Part shown: positions 11,403 to 22,422 of the stretch, one piece after another
Position numbering within the stretch: position 1 is the first letter of the stretch
Layout: each line of letters begins with the position of its first letter
NCBI GenBank assembly: GCA_022495005.1
Contig: JAGYXB010000519.1
Span: forward strand, 1-64,000
Direction of reading: 5' to 3'
Source: Rhyacophila brunnea
Taxonomy: Eukaryota > Arthropoda > Insecta > Trichoptera > Rhyacophilidae
DNA: 64,000 bases
The notes under the pieces: generated by a model
What the model was told of the DNA's origin: nothing
The model's input: only the letters and a program-made list of their open reading frames with translations
The model's database searches: none
Position numbers and translations under genes: made by a program

Positions 11403-11710
11403 CAAAAAACTACTCGAATAAAATAGTACAAAACTTAAATCCATTAGAATTTAAATTCAAATTCCATCAAGTAGGTACCTTCGGTCGATAGTATTAATAG
11501 AACATGAGAAAACAGAACAGTGACAAAATAAAATAATACAGTCATATTTGTCGTATCTATTTATTAATTAAATACTTGTATATGAATATTTAATATATAT
11601 AATCACTGCATGTTGGCCATTCGGCTTAAAAACCTCAATTTATCTGCTTGATTTTGATAATCATGCACAACTCCACAGAATTATAAAACTCATTACTTCG
11701 TTGTACCTAG
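11403..11710. other. Nothing recognised
   Basis: AT-rich spacer between the hammerhead-like motif and a possible repeat terminus. Confidence 0.3.
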
Positions 11711-11712
11711 TC

Positions 11713-11830
11713 ACTAGGGATTCCAATCCCGGGATCCTGAACTATTTTAGATACCTATGAATCCCGGGATTGGTAAACATAATTCCGAAATTTTCGGGAT
11801 TAATTTTTTTATCAATTTTTATGGAAAATA
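11713..11830 (+). repeat. Possible terminus of a TAGGGATTCCAATCCCGGG repeat
   Basis: tagggattccaatcccggga is followed 40-50 bases later by its inverted form gaatcccgggattgg. This resembles a hAT-like end with subterminal repeats, but I found no matching far end. Confidence 0.3.
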
Positions 11831-12580
11831 AAATAAAAACGAAAATATAACAGAAAAAATACTTTTAATAACAAACAACTACATGAGAAATAAACTGAGT
11901 GAATGAAGTTTGATTTATTACCCATGTGTAAGTTGCCAATTATTTATTTTTTTCGCATAAATTAATAAAAATGAGAAAGATTGGAAAAAAAACAATGCTT
12001 AGCACTTTTAACAAAGTAATTCCACCATGATCTCATACATTTTACGGCAGTTTCATATTTGGCAAATTAGATTTATGAAGCGGAAAGGCCATACACCATG
12101 ATTTGCTTTACTATTTTCAGAAACAGCAATCTCATATAATATTTATGTAAACACTAAACACAATATTGATTTTACGAAATTTTATAAATGAAAATCATTT
12201 AGATTTGTACCTAAATAGTTTAACATAAATTTAAAATTCCACATAATATGTACGATGCAGGTAACATCCGTTAAATGAATTTGAGAAATAGAATAAATAA
12301 ATCAAGAAACATTTAGTTAGAGGTTTCAGCCATTTACTCCTAAGCTGTCTTCTTTTTATAAAAAGTAAACCATTGCGCACTACCATAAAATGCTATTCTG
12401 GAGATTACTTATATAATGTTATTCAGAATAATGTTTTAATTATTTTTTTAATGATTTATTTTTGACCGATTTTATCAATGTTATTTGTATATAAAAAAAA
12501 TAATATTAACTATGGGAAAAAATTAGTAAAAAAATAGTATTTGAAAAGTACTAATCTTAATTTATTTTACTAATTTACTA
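11831..12580. other. Nothing recognised
   Basis: AT-rich; no frame or repeat terminus identified. Confidence 0.3.
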
Positions 12581-12619
12581 AGCTCCATTTTGACCTACGC
12601 TGAGCATGTCCGCCCTTAA
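12581..12619 (-). mobile_element. FB terminal fragment with TTAA
   Basis: agctccattttgacctacgc then tgagcatgtccgccc and TTAA (12616-12619), the right-end signature of the FB family. Only about 35 bp of the family is present. Confidence 0.55.
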
Positions 12620-13170
12620 TTCACACACTTAAATAATTATAGATTCCTACAAAAAGTTCCTAATTTTATTATTAACGAGAATTTAATCATTTTGTCGTTG
12701 GAAGAGCTTTCTACTTAGTATATTGTATAAAGAGCTTTTTAGCTGGTCATATTTAAGTTTGAGATACGAAAGCATTTTATTATAAAAACACAAATAATAA
12801 ATACAAATTTTACCTATACATAACTCTAAAACGACCATTTCAGACTTACGACAGTATTTAACAGGGATGCGGATTGTGTTAAAATTTTGGTTTTAGCGTC
12901 ATGTCTTGTATATTCGTACGTCATGTGATAATATCTTATACGCAATAATAGGATAGCCTTTATCTTTAACGATGTTATTAGAGGTTTTATTAGGAAGATT
13001 GCGCTATAAAGATTTTTTTGTTAGTTTTGAAAATTCCATTAAAATTATCGCTTTTAGAGGCTTAGGTGCGTATAAGTAAGCTGTCGTTGGTACTACTATA
13101 TTGTATAAATGTATCGTGGCGACTCTATCTTAAGGGCTCAAGAGGATAATACCCGGTAAAAATTAAGCTC
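12620..13170. other. Nothing recognised
   Basis: AT-rich spacer without features I can support. Confidence 0.3.
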
Positions 13171-13231
13171 ACCCACGATGGCCGCGCGGTTTAAGCGTCG
13201 GCTTATAACGTCGTGGGTTCCAGGTTCGATT
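13171..13231 (+). mobile_element. SINE-A, 5' tRNA-like part only
   Basis: acccacgatggccgcgcggt, then B-box ccaggttcgat; the element stops there. Truncated at the 3' side. Confidence 0.65.
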
Positions 13232-13464
13232 AAAATACTTTTCAGTAGGTATATAAATGTATGTATTAATTGGTAAATAAACTGCTTTTCTGAACCAAAA
13301 ACGAACTTCATTTTATTAATGGTACTCAAAATCGAGCGATCCAACAACTACGTCTATCTTGGATAGCACATGTCAACTGACGATGGTTAGACATACTCGT
13401 ATCGCGTTGTGGCATAATAAGTACACCAATTTAGCAAAACGTATTTAATTTCAGGTTGTTCAAC

Positions 13465-13703
13465 CAGGAGTCAAAATGAACCGGAACACACCGGAGCGCT
13501 GTTCCGGTCGATGAAATCTCCAAAATTATCGCTTCGTCTGACGAAAAAATATTTAGACCATTTGAGCTAGATAAGTCACATAACAAAACATCGAACACAT
13601 TAAGTTTTATAAAATAAATATAGGTATAGGTAGCTAGTTATGTTAATATATTCTGAAAGTCATCGAGCGTTACGGTTCGTAACATTTTACATATCGAGCG
13701 CTG
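13465..13703 (-). mobile_element. Family C MITE
   Basis: Starts caggagtcaaaatgaaccgg and ends tatcgagcgctg (family ends CAGGGCTCGAAATGG/CAGCGCTCG). Flanks tgttcaac and agttcaag agree at 6/8 positions, consistent with an 8 bp hAT-type TSD. No coding capacity. Confidence 0.7.
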
Positions 13704-13910
13704 AGTTCAAGGCGTTGTGGCCCAATTTTTTACTCACTAATTCGATGTAACGGTTATAACTATTATATTATATAGTTATGTATATAATATTTAGATAATA
13801 ATAAAAGCCTAATAAAAGGAAAATTCATTAATTATATAGGTAATATCATACTTGGCTTACGGTACTTTACAGGAAATGATATGAAACAGGATATAGTCAC
13901 GATTTGGCTA

Positions 13911-14236
13911 CAGCGCTCGAAATGGAATATTTTACGAACCGGAGAGCTCAATATTTTATGAAAATGTTAACAGAGTTATTTAATTGCTTGTGTATTTTAT
14001 AAAAATAATGGTGTTAAGCCGTGTCCACATTAGCAAGAAGTTGCTGGCAACCTCATTAAATTTCGATTAAAAAAATTTAATGAGGTTACCAGTGTGGACA
14101 AACTTTTAGAGTTTTATGTTAAATGGCAAATCTAGCTCACTGTCAAATTAATATGTCCACGAGACGGAGCGATAATTTTGAAGATTTTACGAACCGGAAC
14201 GGCGCTCCGGTGCGTTCCAGTCCATTTCGGGCCCTG
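13911..14236 (+). mobile_element. Family C MITE carrying a nested hairpin element
   Basis: Starts cagcgctcgaaatgg and ends tttcgggccctg, with the family interior gagacggagcgataatttt. The extra length comes from the inverted-repeat insert at 14022-14100. Confidence 0.75.
14022..14100. repeat. Nested inverted-repeat insert
   Basis: tgtccaca (14022-14029) is inverted at 14093-14100, and aacctcattaaattt (14049-14063) is exactly inverted at 14073-14087. About 79 bp, absent from other family C copies. Confidence 0.6.
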
Positions 14237-14552
14237 GATTTGAGAGGTAATTGATAATGGGCACTTGATTTTAGAATAATTAATTTTGGTACTAATTTAC
14301 AAAAAAACATGGTAATAGCAAGGAATATGTAATTGATTTTGTTAAATTATTAAGTATGATCACAGAGAGAGTTACATGTTTGGACCACCTACTTCTTATA
14401 ACAGGCTTCTTCCAACTAATTGGAATCGAATTTGTTAAAAACGCACCAATATAAAATAAAATCAAACTGCTTCAGCTTTGGTCAATCGCTTAAAATTACA
14501 ATAATGCATCGATTCACAGGTGTTATCGATATAGTAGTACAATGGCATCATA
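14237..14552. other. Nothing recognised
   Basis: AT-rich spacer. Confidence 0.3.
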
Positions 14553-14765
14553 CCCTACGATGGCCGGCGGCTTACGCGTCGACTTGTAATATCGTGGGTC
14601 CCAGGTTCGAATCCTGGGTTCGGAAAATATACATTTGTTTTTCAATTTGTAAGTAGCAAGTGACTAACATCCATTTTTCGTAAAAACAAAATCTGTTAAT
14701 ACAACCTCCACTCTGTGTAGGACCATATTATGATCCCATTAGGATTGAACATGGTGAAAAAGTAT
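14553..14765 (+). mobile_element. SINE-A copy
   Basis: Head ccctacgatggccggcggct, B-box caggttcgaatcctgggttc, body with gtgactaacatccatttttc, end gaacatggtgaaaaag. Full length with point changes. Confidence 0.82.
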
Positions 14766-14841
14766 TACAATGGTGGAGTTGCCATTTTATAACTTTGCAC
14801 ACCGGCTCAGAGGGAGGTAATCAGACGAAGAGGCAGTGTAG

Positions 14842-15083
14842 CAGCGCTCTAAATGGAAATTTTTACGAACCGGAGCGCTTGATAATTTTACGAAAACATT
14901 AACACTGTTACTTATCTAATTATATACATGTATTTAAAAAAACGATTGTGTTAGATTTTTTTATAATATGCCATATCTCGCTCAGATGGTCAAATTAATA
15001 TTTACACGAGACGGAGCGATAATTTTGGGGATTGTATGAACCGGAACGGCGCTCCGGTGCGTTCCGGTCCATTTAGAGCCCAG
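14842..15083 (+). mobile_element. Family C MITE with 8 bp TSD
   Basis: cagcgctctaaatgg at the left, ccatttagagcccag at the right; interior gagacggagcgataatttt. Flanks cagtgtag (14834-14841) and cagaatag (15084-15091), 6/8 identical. Confidence 0.78.
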
Positions 15084-15091
15084 CAGAATAG

Positions 15092-15500
15092 TAAAAAATG
15101 CAAAAAGAGTGCAATGTTATTATAAAGCATATACTCTTACTATACTAATATAACATTAACTAAAAAAATGGAGCGGTTAATTACACTAGGTATATGTCCT
15201 TGTGTGTATAAATACCTATTCGATTCCAGTTATTATTAAATTGATAAAGGTGTTTTATTATATATTATATTTATATCTCTTAATACATTTTTTATCTAAT
15301 GTGTAATCATGCCAAAATAACAATGTATTATCTATGGCCTGACTACCTACGTCATAAGCGATTCCCTATTTATAGATATTTAGTGTATTCTATCATTTAT
15401 CACAAATTAATTGTACCTAATTAAACAAAATATATCTGAATGAAATAAATTAAAGATAGTAATGTACAAAAGGACCGACCTATGAAATTATATATTTACA
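15092..15500. other. Nothing recognised
   Basis: AT-rich spacer upstream of the FB elements. Confidence 0.3.
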
Positions 15501-15504
15501 TTAA

Positions 15505-16094
15505 GGGCCAACATCCTCAGCGTAGGTTAAAATGGGGCTTTCATGGTATTTTCAGAGCATAGCCCTGGACATTCCTTAAACGTTGTAGATAATCTATTTA
15601 TATAATTATGAAGCCTTATTATCCTTTATATTTATTTTAAACATTTGATGACTGCATAAAATATTTTTATTACATAAAATAGTATTCTTTTAAACCTCTC
15701 GTTCAAATTTTATTAGAATATAGTCATATTTCAGTACATCCATGTGCAGTGGTGTTAAGATTTTTTAGATTTATTAATTTTTAAACGCATTTACAAAACC
15801 TCTATTAAAATTAATGTTTACATGATTTAGTGACATATTTACGATAAAAAAAAATATATTTTATAATCTTTGTGATCCCAAATTTGACAAGAATTAGGCA
15901 TTTTATTATTCAAAAAATGGGCTCGATTAACACATTTGAAGGTAATTCTAAAGATACTGATTATAAGCGATGTCTTTGACCATTGAAATTTTATAGACGT
16001 TCTACGAATAATGATTGTTTTATATTAATTATTGACCTAAGAATAAGGTAGTATTTTTTTGAAATACGACATTTTTATTGGCATTTCCCAGTGG
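15505..16094 (+). mobile_element. FB family left arm, tandem to the complete palindrome
   Basis: Bounded by TTAA at 15501-15504 and 16095-16098. Begins gggccaacatcctcagcgta and runs parallel to 16099-16690 (shared cattaaacgttgtagrtaat and tgcagtggtgttaagat-type blocks). Confidence 0.75.
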
Positions 16095-16098
16095 TTAA

Positions 16099-17495
16099 CG
16101 GCCCACGTGCTCGTCGTAGGTCAAAATTGAGTTTTTATTGTATTTTCAAACCATGATTCTGGACACTCCTTAAACGTTGTAGGTAATCTATTTATATAAT
16201 TTTGAAGCCTTATTATCCGTTATATTTATTTTAAACATTTGATGACTGCGTAAAGTATTTTTGTTACATAAAATAGTATTCTTTTAAACCTCTCGCTCTA
16301 ATGTTTTAGAATATAGTCATATTTCGGTACATAACTGTGCAGTGGTGTTAAGATATTTTACATTTATTATTTTTTAAACGCATTTATAAAACCATTAGCA
16401 TAATTTATTACGAGATAATTTTTGTAAAATATTCACGATAAAAAATTATATTGATAATCTCTGTGATCCCAAATTTGACAGGAATTAGGCATTTTATTGT
16501 TCAAAAAATCGGCAAGATTAACACATTTGAAGATGATTTTAAATATACTTATTATTAGCTATGTCTTTGACCATTCAAGTGTGATAAACATCTTATGAAT
16601 AATGATTGCTTTATAATAATTATTGACCTAAGAATAAGGTAGTGTTTTTTTGAAATAAGCCATTTCTTTTGTCATTCCCCAGTGGTTAAGCTACAACATA
16701 CGGCCGTAGCCATAAATTGACAAACTATAATTAAAATAGGAAGTAAAATGATATTGACGCACGTATTTGAACATGTACCGTTTAAAAAAAATAAAAAATA
16801 AATTCGGTTAGGTACATGTTCAAACACGCCCGTTAACATAATTTTACTCCCTATTTTAATTATAGTTTGTTAATTTATGGCCACGGCCGTATGTTGTAGC
16901 TTAACCACTGGGGAATGACAAAAGAAATGGCGTATTTCAAAAAAACACTACCTTATTCTTAGGTCAATAATTATTATAAACCAATCATTATTCATAAGAT
17001 GTTTATCACACTTGAATGGTCAAAAACATAGCTTATAATAAGTATCTTTAAAATCATCTTCAAATGTGTTAATCTTGCCGATTTTTCGAATAGTAAAATG
17101 CCTAATTCTTGTCAAATTTGGGATCACAGAGATTATCAATATAATTTTTTATCGTGAATATTTTACAAAAATTATCTAGTAATAAATTATACTAATGGTT
17201 TTATAAATGCGTTTAAAAATTAATAAATTAATGTAAAAAATCTTAACACCACTGCACAGTTATGTACCGAAATATGATTATATTCTAAAACATTAGAGCG
17301 AGAGGTTTAAAAGAATACTATTTTATGTAACAAAAATACTTTATGCAGTCATTAAATGTTTAAAATAACTTTAAAGGATAATAAGGCTTCAAAATTATAT
17401 AAATAGATTACCTACAACGTTTAAGGAGTGTCCAGGATCATGGTTTGAAAATACAATAAAAACTCAATTTTGACCTTCGACGAGCATGTCCCCCC
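16099..17495. mobile_element. FB: ~1.4 kb palindromic element flanked by TTAA
   Basis: Two arms of about 690 bp face each other around position 16797. The centre has acaacatacggccgtagcca on the left and tggccacggccgtatgttgt on the right. The ends are gggcccacgtgctcg-like and cgagcatgtcccccc. TTAA flanks both sides (16095-16098, 17496-17499), the signature target of piggyBac-type transposases. No transposase frame. It ends 140 bp before the receptor splice acceptor. Confidence 0.85.
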
Positions 17496-17609
17496 TTAAG
17501 CTACAACCATGCAATATCATCACGCGTACCGTAGCTTCGCCACCACTGATATAGACCATGCAACCTTATTACTGACTCTGGAATCGAACACTAGAGTTTT
17601 GTTCAGTGA

Positions 17610-17635
17610 TTTTATTATTTCTTTTTTTCTTCCAG
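17610..17635 (+). promoter_or_regulatory. Splice acceptor of the receptor's last coding exon
   Basis: A pyrimidine-rich run (tttctttttttcttccag) ends in AG at 17634-17635. Downstream, the receptor frame is open to the stop codon and starts with an R/YPQQSH-like junction at the TM3-TM4 loop. One base of the exon completes the previous codon, so the intron is in phase 2. The frame choice is fixed by protein similarity, not by a start codon. Confidence 0.75.
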
Positions 17636-18308
17636 ATATCCCCAGCAGAGTCACACGCTGTGCACGGAGCGACGGTGCAGCGCCGCAGTCCTAAGCAGTT
17701 TCCTACTTCCTCCAATACTCTGCGCACCAACTTACGTCTTGTTCCACGTTCACGAGACCAGGATAGTAGAGAACGCCACGGAGTTATTCCTATACCACGT
17801 GGACACAGACCACGACGGTGCATTGTACCATGCAAATTTTTGGATACACTCAGTTGTCATAAAGCTACTTCCTTGTCTTATTCTGACAGTTATCAGCTTT
17901 TGGTTGATCGACGCTTTGTATGGAATAAACAGAAGAAAGTTAGCACTTCGGGACTATAACGCGTGTCCTACTGCTGATAGAAAACAGACAAAATCAGAAA
18001 AAAGAACCGACAGAACTACTAAAATGTTAGTCGCTGTTTTGTTGTTATTTCTCATCACAGAAATCCCCCAAGGAGTTTTAGGTCTGATGAGTGGAATTCT
18101 TGGTAAATGCTTTTTCAATAAATGCTACAATCTCTTCGGAGAGCTGATGGATATTCTGGCTCTCTTGAATGGAGCAATTAACTTCATTTTGTACTGCTCC
18201 ATGAGTAGGCAGTTCCGCATGACATTCGGTCAGCTGTTTAAGCCGAAGATTTTGACAAAATGGCCAGCGAATGGCTCACACACTGAAGTTGCCAGTACTT
18301 ACGTATGA
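17636..18308 (+). CDS. MSR: Myosuppressin receptor (DMSR-type GPCR), 3'-terminal coding exon
   Basis: This is a class A neuropeptide GPCR expected at the plasma membrane; insect family members bind myosuppressin (FLRFamide) and signal through G proteins. The exon encodes 223 residues after one base that completes a split codon. TM4 is about residues 15-36. The second extracellular loop has a possible N-glycosylation site (NAT, 46-48). TM5 is about 68-94 and contains NFWIHSVVIKLLPCL. A basic third intracellular loop spans about 95-129. TM6 (130-155) has LFLITEIPQG, a family signature in place of CWxP. TM7 is about 166-187, with NGAINFILYCSMSRQFR in the NPxxY region. The tail is short. The exon opens at the AG at 17634-17635 after a pyrimidine-rich tract; the stop is TGA at 18306-18308. 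TM1-TM3 are missing, so this is a partial gene with its 5' exons outside the window. A sex-peptide or FMRFamide receptor relative is less likely. Confidence 0.88.
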
Positions 18309-18470
18309 TGCCAAACTGATTAAGTGAACCTAACCTAACCTAACTATTTTTTTTTACCACTGACAATACCACATTTAATGATAATACTATTGAGAAATGA
18401 CTTAAGTAAAAATGAATTACAATGTAAAATAATATAGGTTAGATATTATTAAGTAAAAAATAAATGTCAA
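18309..18470 (+). other. Probable 3' UTR of the receptor gene with CCTAA tract and AATAAA
   Basis: Right after the stop codon there is a CCTAA tract (about 18328-18345, close to four units), then AT-rich sequence. An AATAAA lies at 18459-18464 and would give a 3' UTR of roughly 170 bases. Neither cleavage site nor UTR extent can be proven from sequence alone. Confidence 0.4.
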
Positions 18471-18789
18471 CTAGAGTTTGCAATCTCGGGTTCTTACCTA
18501 CTTTCATTTAAACATTTTTGACAAAAATACTTATTTCAAAGATAATACGAAATATAAATCGGGCTAAATTTCATTTAAATTCTAATTGTGACAATCGACT
18601 ATTAGATTTTGAACTCTAATTGATTTGTATTATTCCATAAATGAATCTTTTTAGTGACCCGTTTTCGTCTTTTAACTTCAGGAACTTACTATGTATATAG
18701 ACATACCCACCTATGATAAAAACACGTAACACACAATACCTATTCATATGATCGTAAGCAAAGAATTGCCTAGGTATTGGGGGGCATGT
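18471..18789. other. Nothing recognised
   Basis: AT-rich sequence between the receptor's presumed 3' UTR and a SINE. Confidence 0.3.
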
Positions 18790-18919
18790 CCCACGATGGC
18801 CGAGCAGCTTAAGCGTCGACTTATAATGTCGTTGATACCAGGTTCAAATCCTGGGTTAATACAACCTTCACTTCGTGGAGGCACATATTATGATCTTCTC
18901 AGGATCAGACATGGTGAAG
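18790..18919 (+). mobile_element. SINE-A copy with internal deletion
   Basis: cccacgatggccgagcagct head and caggttcaaatcctgggtt B-box run directly into the 3' part (aatacaaccttcacttcgtg ... gatcagacatggtgaag). About 100 bases of the body are missing. Confidence 0.75.
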
Positions 18920-19834
18920 TAAGTACATAATTTAAGACTCTCAAGTGTTGGTTTTTTATGTTTTCAAAATATTTAAAAATACTAATCTTGGGGTTGCAAT
19001 TCCTAGTCATAATCTATATTATATAAAATCAATTATTTACTTAGTGATTATTAATTATCAAATAAGTTTTTTATAAGTGAATTATTTGATTGTAATAAAT
19101 ATAATTAAAACGTATTTAAATTTTTTGTCCAATTAAAATATATCATGTAAAAAATGAAAGTGTTGAGTAGTTTTCTTTATTTATTTTTTAAATAATTCAA
19201 GTTGAATTTTATTTTTATTTTACGCAGTGATGAAATTGATCAATACGCTCCCAGTGGAGTATTTGATAGATTGTCTGAATTTAAATTTGTTAGTTAAAAA
19301 TTAAAATCTCGTAGGATTGTCATTTTTTCAATATGTGTTCAGATCCAGGCTATGGACCCGATGACTAACAACTATTTTTCGGAAAAGTATGGTTAGGTTA
19401 CCCCCACTATGTGAAATGAAATGAATGTTAAACAATATAAGTCTGTCCAATATCACCAACATTTTGTAGGTAGTAGATGGCGGGCAGAGCTTCATATCGA
19501 AAAATCAACCTTGTCTATTACACGAAGTCTACCAAAAAAGGATTATAAACTTATTTTTATGGAAAGTTCAGTAATTTAAAAAAAATCTTACATATTAATA
19601 TTATAATGTACAAAGAAATACATTTACAAAGTAAAGGTGTACGACAAGGCGACGAAATCTTACCCAAACTATTCACCGCAGTTTTATATTTATTCAGGAA
19701 TTTTAGGAACAGAAGTTTAAACATAATTTTGAATATTTTATAGATGGTATAGATAAGAATGCCACTGTTATCACTTTCAATAACCACACTGTTACCGTTA
19801 AAGATATCGGTTGCAAGTTAGATCATACTGGTTG
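18920..19834. other. Nothing recognised
   Basis: AT-rich; no supported gene or repeat terminus. Confidence 0.3.
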
Positions 19835-20641
19835 CAGTGGCTAAGAGTGGAGGTAGGCTATTAAAATCCGACATGCATAGTGCACACTAAAGTTTGTCAG
19901 TCATATGTATTTATTTTGTTTACATTGAACTAAGACTACAATTTATAGATGGTGTTAGTTAGTTTTTAAAGCCAATATATTAAACCCTGCGAAAACCATG
20001 CAATGAAAGATAGGTAATAAATAGTCAATAAATAATACTCATCTATCTATAAAATATCTAAAATTATGTCATTAAATTATATATGATTTTATATATTTTA
20101 TTGATGAAATAATATTTTGTATCTACTATGGTTTAGTTAGGTAGGACTTAATGAATTTTAAATAACTAAACAACACCATCTATAATATTCAGCGCTCGAA
20201 TTGGAAAATTTGACGAACCGGAGCGTGTGATAATTTTACAAAAGTATCAGCATAGTTATCTAATGTTATATGTATTTTATAAAATGAGTTTGATTGATTT
20301 TTTTTATGGCCTATCTAGCTCTGACGGTCAATTTATTTTTCTCACGAGACGGAGCGATAATTTTGAGGATTTTATGAACCGGAACGGCGCTCCGATGCGC
20401 TCCTGTCCATTTCGAGCCCTGAAAATATCATATATTATTAATTCAACAAAAACAACACTGTGCGCTATTTTGTCCAATCGTCCATAGCATACTTAAACTA
20501 TTATTGTGGCAGGGTGTAATTGAATTTTAAAAACTAACTAGCACCATCCGCAATTTATATTCCTCAATGAAAATAAATAAGTATGTCTGACAAAATTTAG
20601 TGTGCACTAGCTTAACAGCCTACATCTACCCCTCGCCACTG
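19835..20641. mobile_element. hAT-1 element hosting a family C MITE
   Basis: Left end cagtggctaagagtggaggt, right end tacatctacccctcgccactg, both recognisable as CAGTGGCGAAGGGTGGAGGTAGG. Subterminal gtgcacactaaagtttgtcag near the left end and gtgtgcactagct near the right end are inverted. Flanking 8-mers do not match, so the insertion is old or the flank has changed. Confidence 0.75.
20190..20421 (+). mobile_element. Family C MITE nested in hAT-1
   Basis: cagcgctcgaattgg to ccatttcgagccctg; flanks ataatatt (20182-20189) and aaaatatc (20422-20429), 6/8. It lies within the hAT-1 copy, so it is younger. Confidence 0.78.
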
Positions 20642-20649
20642 CTGAATCG

Positions 20650-21150
20650 TTTATATAGAATTAATGATAACTAAACCTACAATTATTTAATCTATCCAGT
20701 GTATTAATTGGAAATTCATTTATTTCGCGTTTTTTCGTAATATATATCTGCTGAATTTTCTCTTCTCTAGCATTTTTATAATATACATAGCTACGTATAT
20801 TGGCATATCGATTACAGCTTACAGCTGTCAGTCTATCGCAGCGTATCGAATTCCGGTTAACCTGATCACCATAGCAGAAAATATATTGCCAGCCCTAATA
20901 CATGATAAACCAAGGTCATATCATTAAATTTATCACATTGGATATATCTAACTAATTTCTGAAAACCTTGATTTTTCCTTTTGCGCGTTGTGAATGCCTA
21001 GCGTTGTAAAAACGTTAAGTAGAATTCAATGTTTTAAGAATCGTAAAAGAAATTTTACAAAAAATAGGTTAATAATATGATGAAATAAAAAGTTCAAGTA
21101 GACGTTATAACTAAAATATTTGGCGTTAGTCGTAAGTAATTAAGGTAAAT
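20650..21150. other. Nothing recognised
   Basis: AT-rich. cagcttacagctgtc at about 20815 is a short imperfect palindrome. Confidence 0.3.
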
Positions 21151-21400
21151 AAATTTTAACACCCACGGTGGCCGCGCGGCTTAAGCGTTGGACTATAAAG
21201 CCGTGGGTCCCAGGTTCGAATCCTTAGTCTGGCAAGTACACATATTGTTTTTCAATTTATGTGTGTCAGGGTATGGACCTAATAGGCTGAAAAAGTGGCT
21301 GAGATCTATTTCTCGTAAAAAACAAAATCTGTCAATACAAACCTTCACTCTGTGGAGGCCCATATGATCCTATCAGGATCGGACATGGTCGGGGAAAAAA
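21151..21400 (+). mobile_element. SINE-A copy with TSD
   Basis: acccacggtggccgcgcggc, B-box caggttcgaatccttagtct, body tgggtatggacctaataggc-like, end ggacatggtcgggg plus A-run. attaaggtaaat (21139-21150) and attaaggtaatt (21401-21412) form an 11/12 TSD. Confidence 0.85.
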
Positions 21401-21514
21401 ATTAAGGTAATTAATATTCATTGATTTAATACACAAAACCGATAGCCAATAATAACGCATTTTGATAAGCATTTCATGTATGACACACAAGTTTGAATTG
21501 TCGTAATTAGATAG

Positions 21515-21722
21515 GACGCTCGTAGCATAATTGATTATTGCACAGATTGGCACGACACCAATGGTTATACGGGTTCAAATCCCGTCGAATTTCGTATTTT
21601 TTTCAATTAAGATTTTTTCTAGTTAGTGTATATCTGAGGTGTTTTCAAGTTATGTATCTTCAATATAATATGGAATGATACATTCTCAAAATCTTGTGAA
21701 TTATTCATTGAATAAAAAAAAT
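21515..21722 (+). mobile_element. SINE-B copy, near full length
   Basis: A tRNA-like head with B-box gggttcaaatcccgtc (about 21568-21583), body gaggtgttttcaagttatgt, tail cattgaataaaaaaaatgg. The head is a different tRNA type from SINE-A. Confidence 0.72.
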
Positions 21723-22422
21723 GGTTTTATTATTTGGATTAAATTGAAATGAGACTTTTGTGGTAACATATTTTATAAAATTACTTAAATTTACAAAAGA
21801 AACTCAGAACTTTACTCATCCCCGAGGCTGAAAACTACCAAACGAATCGTCGATTGCAATCATAGAATTGAATCGATTTAGTACCAATTTTACGCGCGAG
21901 TTATCTAATCAGACTATAAATTCGGTTTTCCGAGTAACTTAAAATCAATTCCGTGAAGGTTTTAATGAGATATTCTTATAAAAACATTCGCATTGCCCAA
22001 TATTAAGTACGCGGTGAAGCGAGGCGTTGATCGACTACGACAAGGTTACATACTTGATTGACACAGCGACCTCGCACAAGCAAACACAATGAAACGATAG
22101 GGACGGAAAGTGTATCGATTTATTATAAACGTGTTGAATATTATATGTAAATTAATATAACAAATATTATAAGCTAAATACTGTTTGAAAAGTTTTGTCA
22201 TAACTAAATTGATACTAATAATGTAATTTTAAGCTGTAGGTATAAATAATCTCGGTCCAGAAGTTTTTGAGCCATAATGGATTTAAAAAAAAAACTTTAC
22301 TAATTATTTGGTAATTGAGAATCATCGACATGGTCACAGTGCTGACAAAAACAACAAATAATTCGAAATCACACACATATACTTATACTCTGCAGAAAAG
22401 ATAATTTAATATAATTCATAAT
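21723..22422. other. Nothing recognised
   Basis: AT-rich spacer. Confidence 0.3.

Noticed and set aside
17569..17835. Minus-strand frame of 88 codons over the receptor exon
   Set aside because: Shadow of the receptor coding sequence, whose frame is supported by family motifs from TM4 to TM7.
17606..17959. Plus-strand frame of 117 codons overlapping the receptor exon
   Set aside because: Different frame from the receptor; it starts in the intron and reads through the splice acceptor. No similarity.
21160..21235. Functional tRNA gene
   Set aside because: The same head recurs at eight sites with a common downstream body, so it is a SINE promoter region.
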